This document shows, piece by piece, positions 12,328 through 20,147 of a stretch of DNA of 64,000 nucleotides; the stretch's first letter is position 1; the number at the start of each line of letters is the position of its first letter. Source of the DNA: Micromonospora sp. NBC_01699 (GTDB lineage Bacteria; Actinomycetota; Actinomycetes; Mycobacteriales; Micromonosporaceae); the NCBI RefSeq assembly GCF_036250065.1, contig NZ_CP109199.1, positions 1,302,001 through 1,366,000 on the forward strand, read 5' to 3'. The notes under the pieces are model-generated. The model was not told the DNA's origin. It saw only the letters and a list, made by a program, of their open reading frames with translations, and did no database searches. Made by a program: the position numbers and the translations under genes.

Positions 12328-13329
12328 GTGGACGTACTGGCGGGGCTGCTGGACGGGCCCAGGGCACGCGGGGCATTTCTGATCCGTTCCGTGTTCGACC
12401 CACCCTGGTCGGTACGGATCGAGGACCGCGCCCCGCTCACCCTGGTGTCGATGGTGCGCGGCGATGGCTGGGTGCTGCCGGACCGGGGCGAGCCCCGGCG
12501 GCTGCGCCCCGGTGACGTGGCGATCGTGCGTGGGCCGGAGCCGTACACGGTGGCGGACGACCCGTTGACCCCGCCGCAGGCGGTGATCCATCCGGGCGAG
12601 CGCAGCACCACGCCGGCCGGGGACGAGTTGTGCGAGGTGATGGACCTCGGCGTACGCACCTGGGGTGAACACCTCGACGGTGCGGCGGTGCTGCTCAGCG
12701 GGACGTACCAGCTGGAGGGTGAGGTCAGCGGGCGACTGCTGCGGGTGCTGCCGCCGCTGCTGGTGCTGCCGCACGAGGCGTGGGACAGCCCGCTGGTGGG
12801 ACTGCTCGCGCAGGAGATGACCAGGGACGAACCGGGCCAGGAGGTGGTCCTCGACCGGCTGCTGGACCTGCTGCTGATCGCCGTACTCCGGGCCTGGTTT
12901 TCCCGGCCGGAGGCGGCGGCGCCGGCCTGGTATCGGGCGCACGGTGACCCGGTCGTGGGCGAGGCGCTGCGGCTGCTGCACGACCGCCCGGAGCAGCCGT
13001 GGACGGTGGCGGACCTGGCGACGCGGACCGGGATGTCCCGCGCGGCGCTGGCCCGCCGCTTCACCGACCTGGTCGGCGAGCCGCCGATGGCGTACCTGAC
13101 CAACCTGCGGCTGGCGCTCGCTGCCGACCTGTTGCGCGAGCCGGACGCGACGATCGCCGCCGTGGCCCGTCGCGTCGGCTACGGCAGCCCCTTCGCCCTC
13201 AGCTCAGCCTTCAAACGAGTACACGGCCTCACCCCCACCCAACACCGCGTCTCCCCCCACACCGCCCCCTCCCCGGCCTCCTCGGCCTCCTCGGCCTCCT
13301 CGGCCTCCCCGGCCTCCCCGTCGATCTAG
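12328..13329 (+). CDS. AraC family transcriptional regulator (cupin N-terminus)
   Basis: A 333-aa regulator. Residues ~1-190 form an AraC cupin-type sensor domain (DRAPLTLVSMVRG, RRLRPGDVAIVRGPEPY). Residues ~215-310 form the paired helix-turn-helix domain (WTVADLATRTGMSRAALARRF, then IAAVARRVGYGSPFALSSAF). The GTG at 12328 lies behind GGAG; upstream reading would overlap the divergent NmrA gene. The C-terminus ends in a low-complexity Ser/Ala/Pro tail encoded by five 9-bp repeats, and the stop codon lies inside palindrome P2. The divergent position makes the NmrA-DUF1772 operon the likely target. Confidence 0.9.
   Translation: MDVLAGLLDGPRARGAFLIRSVFDPPWSVRIEDRAPLTLVSMVRGDGWVLPDRGEPRRLRPGDVAIVRGPEPYTVADDPLTPPQAVIHPGERSTTPAGDELCEVMDLGVRTWGEHLDGAAVLLSGTYQLEGEVSGRLLRVLPPLLVLPHEAWDSPLVGLLAQEMTRDEPGQEVVLDRLLDLLLIAVLRAWFSRPEAAAPAWYRAHGDPVVGEALRLLHDRPEQPWTVADLATRTGMSRAALARRFTDLVGEPPMAYLTNLRLALAADLLREPDATIAAVARRVGYGSPFALSSAFKRVHGLTPTQHRVSPHTAPSPASSASSASSASPASPSI
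13275..13319. repeat. 9-bp tandem repeat in the AraC C-terminal coding tail
   Basis: Five tandem units: GGCCTCCTC three times, then GGCCTCCCC twice. They are in frame and encode a (S/P)AS-type tail beyond the helix-turn-helix domain. A 9-bp period keeps frame when copies change, so length variation would be tolerated. Confidence 0.9.
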
Positions 13330-13379
13330 GGCATATACGTGCTTGTTGATCTCTGATCGCCACCATTTGCCCTAGATCG
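13322..13379. repeat. Intergenic palindromic element P2 (shares a core with P7)
   Basis: Perfect 12-nt arms (CGATCTAGGGCA at 13322-13333, complement at 13368-13379) with a 34-nt interior. Positions 13345-13378 are identical to 56556-56589 over 34 bases, so P2 is a damaged relative of P7 whose left half has diverged. The AraC stop codon (13327-13329) lies inside the left arm. Confidence 0.88.
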
Positions 13380-13643
13380 CGGACGGGGGTGGGGGGAGGG
13401 GGGCGCGGGGGGAGGGGGAGGGGGAGCGGGGGGGGTGTGGTGCGGACCGTGGGCCGGGTGGCCCACGGTCCGCGTCCTTCCCCAGGTCGAGATTGTGGTG
13501 TGGTGCCGGGGGATGGGTGGGGCGGCAACCTGCGGGGTGACCTGGGGGTAACGCTACGAAGCTGGGGTGGGGCTTTCAAGCCTGCGGGAGAGCCGTCCAA
13601 AATGTCCGTTCGGGGGACTTGACGGGCAATTGTGTATTCCGGT
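13380..13643. other. G-rich intergenic stretch with a strong hairpin
   Basis: No gene is seen. Positions 13384-13437 are almost pure G with scattered A, C and T and could form G-quadruplexes. A perfect 14-bp stem with a 4-nt loop (13442-13473, arm GCGGACCGTGGGCC) follows and could terminate transcription from both the AraC gene and the convergent PAP2 gene. The rest (13474-13643) shows no recognised feature. Confidence 0.7.
13442..13473. terminator. Bidirectional terminator-like hairpin
   Basis: A 14-bp perfect stem (13442-13455 with 13460-13473) and GGGT loop between the convergent AraC and PAP2 genes. It has no T-tract on either strand. Confidence 0.65.
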
Positions 13644-14372
13644 TCACCTATGGCGCCCCGGTGTTGTTGGTGGGGCCAGTCGCAACAGGTGCAGCAGTCG
13701 TACGGTCGGGTCGAGCGCGACCAGCACCGTGGCGGTTGCCAGCACCCCGCCCAGGGTCAGCCCGGCGACGATGTCGTGTGGATAGTGCACCCCGGCCACC
13801 ACCCGCAGCAGTGCGGTCGCCCCGGCCAGGGGCAGGGTGAACCGGGCCAGCCGGGGTACGACCATCGCCAGCCCCACCCCGAGTGCGGCGGCGATGGTGG
13901 CATGGTTGCTCGGGAACGACCAGTCACCGACCTCGGGGCAGTGGCTGATCGGCTCGACCCCGGCCAGTGCCCGGCACGGCCGCTCCTGGTCCACCACCAG
14001 CTTCGACGCCTCGCTCAGCGCGTACGCGGCGCCGGTGGCGACGAGGACCAGCACCGCGCCGGCCAACAGCAGCGGGTCGCGTTGTCGGCCGAGCCAGCCG
14101 ATCCCGGCGACCAGGGCCAGCAGGATCAGCAGGGCCGCGTCGGTGGTCAGTTCGACCAGCCGGTGCAGCCAGTCGGGGGTGCCGGCCATCGCCTCGACGA
14201 CGGTTCGGTAGCCGGCCGCCGAGACGCCCTCGGTGACCCGGAGCACCGCCGGGTCACCGAGCCCGCCCGGCGCGAGCCAGCCGACCAGTCCGACCCCGCC
14301 CGCCACCAGCGCCAACGCGCCGCCCCAGCGCCGGACCGCCACCGACCCGTACGACCGCGCCCGCTCTCTCAT
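13644..14372 (-). CDS. PAP2 superfamily membrane phosphatase
   Basis: A 242-aa integral membrane phosphatase, probably acting on a lipid phosphate such as undecaprenyl-PP or phosphatidic acid at the outer face of the membrane. The three PAP2 signature motifs are visible in order: KLVVDQERP (KxxxxxxRP), FPSNHATIA (PSGH-like, with N for G) and RVVAGVHYPHD (SRxxxxxHxxxD-like). About six hydrophobic helices surround them. The ATG at 14372 is preferred because AGGG lies nine bases upstream; a GTG nine bases earlier is possible. It stands alone between convergent AraC and the GH3 gene on the same strand. Confidence 0.86.
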   Translation of the reverse strand: MRERARSYGSVAVRRWGGALALVAGGVGLVGWLAPGGLGDPAVLRVTEGVSAAGYRTVVEAMAGTPDWLHRLVELTTDAALLILLALVAGIGWLGRQRDPLLLAGAVLVLVATGAAYALSEASKLVVDQERPCRALAGVEPISHCPEVGDWSFPSNHATIAAALGVGLAMVVPRLARFTLPLAGATALLRVVAGVHYPHDIVAGLTLGGVLATATVLVALDPTVRLLHLLRLAPPTTPGRHR

Positions 14373-14495
14373 GGTGAACACCCTATGAACAATGGGTGGC
14401 CGTGTCCTGTACTGGTCGTCGGTGCGTCGACCCGACGATCGTCAGCGCGCCGACGGGACGATCGTCGGTATGGGGGAGCGGGGGAGCGGAGGGCG

Positions 14496-15947
14496 TCAGC
14501 CGGCCAGGCCGAGGGTGTCGGCGGCCGCCCAGCCGTTGGCGTGGCTGGCGCCGTACGTGGTGACGAAGGCGCGTACGCCCGCCGGTCGCCAGGTCGACGG
14601 CCAGCCCATCTCCACCACGGTCACCGGATGGTCGACCGCCAGCGCCTCGATTAGCTCGGCCGCGCCCGACAGCCGGTGCACATGCCGTCCGACCAGCACG
14701 ATCGGCCGCCCGTCGGCCAGCTTCGCCAGGGTCTCCGGGTCGGTCTCGGCGGCCACCAGCGGCAACTGCTCGGTGCCGTCCAGGTGCGGTCCGAGGCCCC
14801 ACGGGACCCGTCCCTCGGCGATCGTGGAGGAGGAGACGAGCTGCACCACGAGCGGATCGTCCAGGGCGGTGAGCACGCCCTCGACCCGTACCGCGCGCTT
14901 CGCGGCGGCGTACCCCAGGTTGTCGACGGTGATCTCGGCGGTCGCGGCGGCCCGGGTCCAGACGGCGAGCGCGTCGGCGCGGCCGGCGGCCTGCTCGACC
15001 CGCTCGGTGCTCAGCCGGCCGTCGCGCAGCGCGGCGACGATCTCGGCGGCCACCTCCTCGACCAGGGCGGCGTCCACGTCGGCGCCGATGCAGAGCAGGT
15101 CGGCGCCGGCGTCCAGGGCGCGCACCGCGGCCGGGCCGATGCCACCGGCGGCCAGTGCCGCGCCCTTCATCTCCAGCGCGTCGGTGATCACCGCACCGGT
15201 GAAGCCGTATTCGCCGCGGAGCAGGTCGACCAGGACGGCCCGGCTGAAGGTGGCCGGCCCGTCGCCGGTCAGCACCGGCACCCGGATGTGCGCGGTCATG
15301 ATCGCCTTGGTGTCGGCGGCGATCACGGCGGCGAACGGTGGCAGGTCGCGGACCCGGAGCAGGTCCAGCGGTACGTCGACGGTCGGCAGCTCGTAGTGCG
15401 AGTCGGCGATGGTGGCGCCGTGGCCGGGGAAGTGCTTGGCGCAGGCGGCGACCCCGGCCGACTGGAGGCCGGCGACGGCGGCGGCGGAGTGCGCGGCGAC
15501 CCGGACCGGGTCGGCGCCGAACGACCGGGTGCCGATGATCGGGTTGTCGTCGGCGCTGTTCACGTCCACCGTCGGGGCGAGGTTGACGTTGATCCCGAGG
15601 GCGGCGAGCTCGGCTCCGATGGCCTGGTAGACCCGCCGGGTGAGGCCGACGTCGTTGACCGCGCCGAGCGCGGCGTTGCCCGGGTACGGGCTGCCGGTGG
15701 CGTGGGCCAGCCGGGTGACGTCGCCGCCCTCCTCGTCGATCGCGATCAGGACGTCCGGGCGGACCGCGCGCAGGGCGGCGGTGCTGGCCGCGACCTGGGC
15801 CGGGTCGGTGACGTTGCGACCGAACAGGGTGTGGCCGGCGAGCCCGTCGGCGACCAGGCCGAGCGCCCAGTCCGGCGGCGAGTCGCCGGGAAAGGCGGCG
15901 AGCAGCGTACGCAGTGCCAACCGGCGGAGTCCTGGATCAGTCCCCAC
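14496..15947 (-). CDS. Glycoside hydrolase family 3 protein (beta-N-acetylhexosaminidase, NagZ-like)
   Basis: A 483-aa GH3 enzyme that probably removes N-acetylglucosamine from cell-wall or chitin fragments. The NagZ-type motif KHFPGHGATIADSH contains the Asp-His dyad used as general acid/base in this subgroup, and VITDALEM carries the nucleophile aspartate. The N-terminal TIM barrel is followed by a ~130-residue C-terminal domain, longer than E. coli NagZ (about 340 aa) and like actinobacterial two-domain homologues. No signal peptide is seen, so action is cytoplasmic. The GTG at 15947 follows GGGGAGA. It is divergent from the ROK regulator, which probably controls it. Confidence 0.87.
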   Translation of the reverse strand: MGTDPGLRRLALRTLLAAFPGDSPPDWALGLVADGLAGHTLFGRNVTDPAQVAASTAALRAVRPDVLIAIDEEGGDVTRLAHATGSPYPGNAALGAVNDVGLTRRVYQAIGAELAALGINVNLAPTVDVNSADDNPIIGTRSFGADPVRVAAHSAAAVAGLQSAGVAACAKHFPGHGATIADSHYELPTVDVPLDLLRVRDLPPFAAVIAADTKAIMTAHIRVPVLTGDGPATFSRAVLVDLLRGEYGFTGAVITDALEMKGAALAAGGIGPAAVRALDAGADLLCIGADVDAALVEEVAAEIVAALRDGRLSTERVEQAAGRADALAVWTRAAATAEITVDNLGYAAAKRAVRVEGVLTALDDPLVVQLVSSSTIAEGRVPWGLGPHLDGTEQLPLVAAETDPETLAKLADGRPIVLVGRHVHRLSGAAELIEALAVDHPVTVVEMGWPSTWRPAGVRAFVTTYGASHANGWAAADTLGLAG

Positions 15948-16091
15948 GTTGTCTCCCCTTCGCGGCCGCCCACTGGTCCGAGTGTCGCACCAGAAGGGGC
16001 CATCTCGTGACCAACCGGTGCCCTGTCGGCTTACCGCCGGAGCACCGACTGGCCGTTACGCTACGGCTACTCGGTAAAGGCTAGCCCATCT

Positions 16092-16106
16092 AATAACAAA
16101 CTTTAC
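16092..16106 (+). promoter_or_regulatory. 15-nt motif (copy B) upstream of the ROK gene
   Basis: AATAACAAACTTTAC, 19 bp before the ROK ATG and 145 bp before the GH3 GTG. It sits in a larger AT-rich imperfect palindrome with CTAAT/ATTAG ends. The XXTAA-N5-TTTAC spacing is identical to copies at 7136 and 22264. Position over the regulator's own start suggests autoregulation. Confidence 0.55.
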
Positions 16107-16125
16107 TAATAATTAGGGGACCTGC

Positions 16126-17301
16126 ATGGCTTCCACCCGGCTACCCGGCACGCCCCGCCTGCTGCGCGCGCTCAACGATCGCGCCGCGCTCGAACTGCTG
16201 CTCTCGCAGGGGCCGCTGACCAGGGCACAGCTCGGCGAGCTGACCGGGCTGTCCAAGGTGACCGCCTCCCAGTTGGTGGAGCGGCTGGAGGAGCGCGGGC
16301 TGGTTATCCGGGTCGGCGAGCAGGCCGGTGGGCGCGGGCCGAACGCCCAGCTCTACGCGGTCGAGCCGGGCAGCGCGCACGTCATCGGGGTGGACGTCGG
16401 CCCGGACCGGGTGGTCGCCGCCTGCGCCGACATCACCGGCAGGGTGATCGGCCGGGTGGAACAGTCCACCCGCGACACCGACGACCCGGTCGGCGTCGTA
16501 CACAACGCGGTGGTCCAGGCGGCGAGCAGCGCCGGGGCGTCACTGAGCAGCGTACGGCGGGTGGTGCTGGGCACGCCCGGTCTGGTCGACCCGGCCACCG
16601 GGGACATCACCTTCGCGTTCAACCTGCCCCGCTGGCACCGGGGCCTGCTTGCCGCGCTCCGGGAGGACCTGCACACCCCCGTCGTGTTCGAGAACGACGT
16701 CAACCTCGCCGCCCTCGCCGAGGCGCAGTCCGGTGCCGCCCGGGGCGTGGACGACTTCGTCCTGGTCTGGGTCGGTGTCGGTGTCGGTCTGGCCATCGTG
16801 CTGGGCGGCCGGCTGCACCACGGCAGCAGTGGCGCGGCCGGCGAGATCGGCTACCTGCCGGTGCCCGGCGCACCCATCCCGAGGGACGTCTCCCGCCGGG
16901 CCAAGCCCGCGTTCCAACAGCTCGCCGCCGCCGACGCGGTCCGGGTCGTGGCGCGCGAGCACGGCTTCCGGGCGGCGACGGCCGCGGACGCCGTACGGGC
17001 CGCGATCGCCGCCGGAACCGAGGGCGGTCAACTGCTCGACGAACTGGCCCGCCGGCTGGCGCTCGGGGTGGCCAGCACCTGTGTCGTGCTCGACCCGCCG
17101 CTGGTGGTGCTGGCCGGCGAGGTCGGCCAGGCCGGCGGCAGCGCGCTGGCCGAGCGGGTGCAGCACGAGGTCGCCGCGATCACGCTGGTCACGCCCCGGG
17201 TCGTGGTGACCGAGCTGACCGACGAACCGGTGTTGCGCGGTGCCCTGCGGACGGCCCTCGACGCGGTCCGGGACGAGGTGTTCGGCTCGACCGTCGGCTA
17301 G
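16126..17301 (+). CDS. ROK family transcriptional regulator (NagC-like)
   Basis: A 391-aa regulator. An N-terminal winged helix-turn-helix (residues ~15-75: LTRAQLGELTGLSKVTASQL) is followed by an actin-like sugar-kinase fold (GVDVGPDRV, GTPGLVDPATG, NDVNLAALAE, GVGVGLAIV). The zinc motif CxCGxxGCxE usual in ROK proteins is missing: at its expected place the sequence reads IPRDVSRRAKPAFQQ. The phosphate-binding DxGxT loop is altered too, so kinase activity is unlikely. Sugar sensing, probably of GlcNAc-type or oligosaccharide ligands, is inferred from the divergent GH3 gene. The AT-rich motif just upstream may be its own operator. Confidence 0.9.
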   Translation: MASTRLPGTPRLLRALNDRAALELLLSQGPLTRAQLGELTGLSKVTASQLVERLEERGLVIRVGEQAGGRGPNAQLYAVEPGSAHVIGVDVGPDRVVAACADITGRVIGRVEQSTRDTDDPVGVVHNAVVQAASSAGASLSSVRRVVLGTPGLVDPATGDITFAFNLPRWHRGLLAALREDLHTPVVFENDVNLAALAEAQSGAARGVDDFVLVWVGVGVGLAIVLGGRLHHGSSGAAGEIGYLPVPGAPIPRDVSRRAKPAFQQLAAADAVRVVAREHGFRAATAADAVRAAIAAGTEGGQLLDELARRLALGVASTCVVLDPPLVVLAGEVGQAGGSALAERVQHEVAAITLVTPRVVVTELTDEPVLRGALRTALDAVRDEVFGSTVG

Positions 17302-17332
17302 TTACCCGCTGGTTATCGTACCTCCCTCGACA

Positions 17333-17346
17333 TTGACGAACGTCAA
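17333..17346. promoter_or_regulatory. Short palindrome upstream of the amidase gene
   Basis: TTGACGAACGTCAA is a perfect 6-2-6 palindrome 65 bp before the amidase GTG, and part of the arm recurs nearby (CCGTCAA at 17358-17364). It could be an operator, but no regulator is identified. Confidence 0.3.
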
Positions 17347-17411
17347 GCTATAGCGTTCCGTCAACCGGTGATCCTCATCAAGGGTCATCGATACCTTGGG
17401 GAGGAGTGACG

Positions 17412-19058
17412 GTGACTGTACGGTTCCCCTTACGGCGGGCGAGCTACCTGCTCGGTGCCGCCCTGATCCTGGCCGTCGGCCCGGCCGGTCAACCGGCGCT
17501 GGCCGCCGCCCCGGCCGACACCACCGCCGACGGTCCATCGGTGGTCGGTGCCGCCCCGGCGGCCCGGTCGCCGCTGGCCGGCGCGTTCGAGCGGGCGGCG
17601 GCTCGCTACCGGGTGCCGGCCGACCTGCTCGCCGCGCTCGGCTACGCCGAAACCCGGCTCGACGGGCACGGCGGCGCACCGAGCGCGTCCGGCGGCTACG
17701 GCGTCATGCACCTGACCAGCAACCCGAAACAGCACACCCTGGACCTGGCGGCGACACTCACCGGCCTCGAACCGGCCGTACTGCGCACCGACACCACCGC
17801 CAACATCCTCGGCGCGGCGGCCGTGCTCCGGTCCTACGCCGACGCGGCCGGGCTGGGAGCGGCCCAGCGTACCGACGTGAACCACTGGTACCTACCGCTC
17901 GTCCGGTACGGCGGCGCCACCGACCCGGCCGTCGCACGGCTCTACGCCGACGCCGTCTACGACCTGCTCGGCACCGGCTTCGGCACCCCCGCCGACCAGG
18001 CCGGCACCGGCCCGCGTACTCCCGCCGCGTTCGCCGTCGCGCCGCGGGCGGTCGCCCCGCACCGGGGTGAGTACGCCACCGTCGCCCCGCTCGGCTCGCC
18101 CGCACCCGCACCCGCGTCCGGCACCGGCGGGGTGGGCACGCTCAGCACCGACTACGGCCCGGCCGCCTGGGCGCCGGCGTACTCCGGCAACTACACGGCA
18201 TCCAGCCGCGAGTCGTCGTACCCGATCAACTACGTGATCATCCACGTGGCGCAGGGGTCGTACGCCGGCACCGTCAACTGGTTCCAGAACTCGGCCGCCG
18301 GGGTCAGCGCGCACTACACGTTCCGCTCCTCCGACGGCGCCGTCACCCAGTCCGTACGGGACAAGGACGTCGCCTGGCACGCCGGCAACTGGACGTACAA
18401 CACCCAGTCGATCGGGATCGAGCACGAGGGGTACGTCAACCAGGCGTCCTGGTTCACCGACGCGATGTACCGGGCCTCGGCCGCGCTGACCCGGCACCTG
18501 TGCGACAAGTACGGCATCCCGAAGGACCGCTCGCGCATCATCGGGCACAACCAGGTCCCCGGTGCCACCCACACCGACCCCGGCCCGTACTGGAACTGGA
18601 CCACCTACATGCAGTACGTCACCGGCTCCGGTGGCGGCGGCGGTGGTGGCTGGACGGCCACCGTCGACAACACCACCTCGGGCCGGTTCACCGCGAGCGC
18701 CAACTGGGGTGTGTCGACGTACTCGGCGCAGCGCCAGGGTGTCGACTACCGGTACGCCAACCCGGTCGGCGCGAGCGACGTCGCCTGGTACCGGTTCAAC
18801 ATCCCGGCGACGGCGAGCTACCGGGTCGACGTCTGGTACCCGGCCGACCCCGGCTACAACGAGTCCACCCCGTACGTGGTGGTCACGCCGAGCGGCAACC
18901 AGACCGTCGTCGTCAACCAACGCGGCGGCGGCGGGCAGTGGCGCTCACTGGGCGCCTTCACCCTCGCCGCCGGTGACGCGAACAAGGTAGGGGTGAGCCG
19001 CTGGGCCTCCGGCACCGGCTACGTCATCGCCGACGCCGTCCGGGTCACCCGCCTCTGA
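17412..19058 (+). CDS. Secreted N-acetylmuramoyl-L-alanine amidase with C-terminal golvesin-like domain
   Basis: A 548-aa exported cell-wall hydrolase. After a signal peptide (ending near PALAAAP) comes a ~150-residue lysozyme-like region (LLAALGYAETRLDGHGG, VMHLTS) resembling a degenerate lytic transglycosylase fold. The Ami_2 domain spans roughly residues 245-405: IIHVAQGSY, SAHYTF, IGIEHEGY and the HTDPG end, giving the usual zinc histidines and catalytic glutamate. A Gly8 linker leads to a C-terminal beta-rich domain (YRVDVWYPADPGYNESTPYV) like golvesin C-terminal modules. The GTG at 17412 is chosen for GAGGAG five bases upstream. Three-module architecture suggests remodelling of peptidoglycan with wall attachment. 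Confidence 0.86.
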   Translation: MTVRFPLRRASYLLGAALILAVGPAGQPALAAAPADTTADGPSVVGAAPAARSPLAGAFERAAARYRVPADLLAALGYAETRLDGHGGAPSASGGYGVMHLTSNPKQHTLDLAATLTGLEPAVLRTDTTANILGAAAVLRSYADAAGLGAAQRTDVNHWYLPLVRYGGATDPAVARLYADAVYDLLGTGFGTPADQAGTGPRTPAAFAVAPRAVAPHRGEYATVAPLGSPAPAPASGTGGVGTLSTDYGPAAWAPAYSGNYTASSRESSYPINYVIIHVAQGSYAGTVNWFQNSAAGVSAHYTFRSSDGAVTQSVRDKDVAWHAGNWTYNTQSIGIEHEGYVNQASWFTDAMYRASAALTRHLCDKYGIPKDRSRIIGHNQVPGATHTDPGPYWNWTTYMQYVTGSGGGGGGGWTATVDNTTSGRFTASANWGVSTYSAQRQGVDYRYANPVGASDVAWYRFNIPATASYRVDVWYPADPGYNESTPYVVVTPSGNQTVVVNQRGGGGQWRSLGAFTLAAGDANKVGVSRWASGTGYVIADAVRVTRL

Positions 19059-19072
19059 CCCAGGAACGAGGG

Positions 19073-19101
19073 GGGTCCCCCGGCCGTCGACCGGGGGACC
19101 C
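19073..19101 (+). terminator. Hairpin downstream of the amidase gene
   Basis: An 11-bp perfect stem (GGGTCCCCCGG at 19073-19083, complement at 19091-19101) with a 7-nt loop, just after the stop and before the convergent ABC permease gene. No T-tract. Confidence 0.7.
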
Positions 19102-19142
19102 TCATCCAGCGCAAACCGCCGGCCGAGACGTGGCGGACGGCC

Positions 19143-20147
19143 TCAGGCCAGGTCCCGCCGACGGAAGGCGGCGAACGAGCCGAGCACGAGGCCACCCACC
19201 ACGACCAGCAGCACCAGCAGCGCCGTCGGCCAGTGCAACATGTAGTCCGAGACCTGGCAGAAGCCGGCGGGGCCGGGATCGCAGACGCGGTCCTGTTCGG
19301 TGAGGCGGATCTGGCCGAGAATCCAGGCGCCGACATAACTGGAGAGCATCAGGACGTCCGGCCGCGGCGCGTCGATGATCTGCATGACGATCCGGGCGCC
19401 GCCCTCCCAGAGCACCGTGTACCCGGCGAGCACGCCCAGGGCGGCGGCGGTGTGCCGGCCCAGGACGGCGATGGCGAAGCCCACCGCGGTCACCAGCAAC
19501 GTCAGGATCCAACCCCGGATCGTGGTGGTCAGGATCATGTTCCAGAAGTCCCCGTCCAGCGTGCCCGGATAACCGCGCGTCTCGCCGACCAGCCAGAACG
19601 CGCCCAGATACAGCGCCGACGCGACCATCGACACCCCGAGTACGCCGCCGAGCAGGGTGCCCAGCTTGGTGCCGAGTACGGTCAGCCGCTGCGGTCGCCA
19701 GAGCAGCAGGTTCGTCATCCCGCCGGAGTTCAGGTCGGCACCGATGTACGACGCCCCGACCAGGAATCCGAACAGCGCGAGGAACGTGATCAGGAAGTAG
19801 ATCAGCCCCGGCATCTGCCGTTCGAAGACGAAGACCCCGGACAGGTGGTCCTCGATCCGGGGCGGCCCGGACGCGAAGACCTCGCAGTCGGCCACACTCT
19901 TCCCACCGGTCTGCTCCGGCGTCGTCCCCTCCAGGCTGGCCCGACATTCACGCAGCCAGCGTTCGTTCGCGACGGCCTGGTCCCGTACGTCCTCGCGCGC
20001 CTGCTCCAACTCGTTGGCCGTGGGTTGGTGCGAGCCGGCGACGGTGGTCGCGACGGTCACCGCGAACGCGGCCACCAGCAACACCAGCATGAGCTGGACG
20101 AACCGTCGGGCACCCAGCCGCTCCAGCTCGGCCTGGACCAGATTCAC
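19143..20147 (-). CDS. ABC-2 type transporter permease
   Basis: A 334-aa membrane protein with six predicted helices: one near residues 17-38, then a ~80-residue extracellular loop with two cysteines, then five helices from residue ~110 onward (LIYFLITFLALFGFLVGASYIG). The topology is that of ABC-2 exporter permeases of the ABC transporter family. The GTG overlaps the TGA of the ATPase gene (GTGA), so the two subunits are co-translated. The exported substrate is unknown; drug, lipid or antimicrobial peptide export is typical of such two-gene units in actinobacteria. Confidence 0.85.
   Translation of the reverse strand: MNLVQAELERLGARRFVQLMLVLLVAAFAVTVATTVAGSHQPTANELEQAREDVRDQAVANERWLRECRASLEGTTPEQTGGKSVADCEVFASGPPRIEDHLSGVFVFERQMPGLIYFLITFLALFGFLVGASYIGADLNSGGMTNLLLWRPQRLTVLGTKLGTLLGGVLGVSMVASALYLGAFWLVGETRGYPGTLDGDFWNMILTTTIRGWILTLLVTAVGFAIAVLGRHTAAALGVLAGYTVLWEGGARIVMQIIDAPRPDVLMLSSYVGAWILGQIRLTEQDRVCDPGPAGFCQVSDYMLHWPTALLVLLVVVGGLVLGSFAAFRRRDLA

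Noticed and set aside
17333-17364. Vegetative promoter for the amidase based on TTGACG
   Set aside because: No -10 box at 16-18 bp; reported only as a short palindrome.
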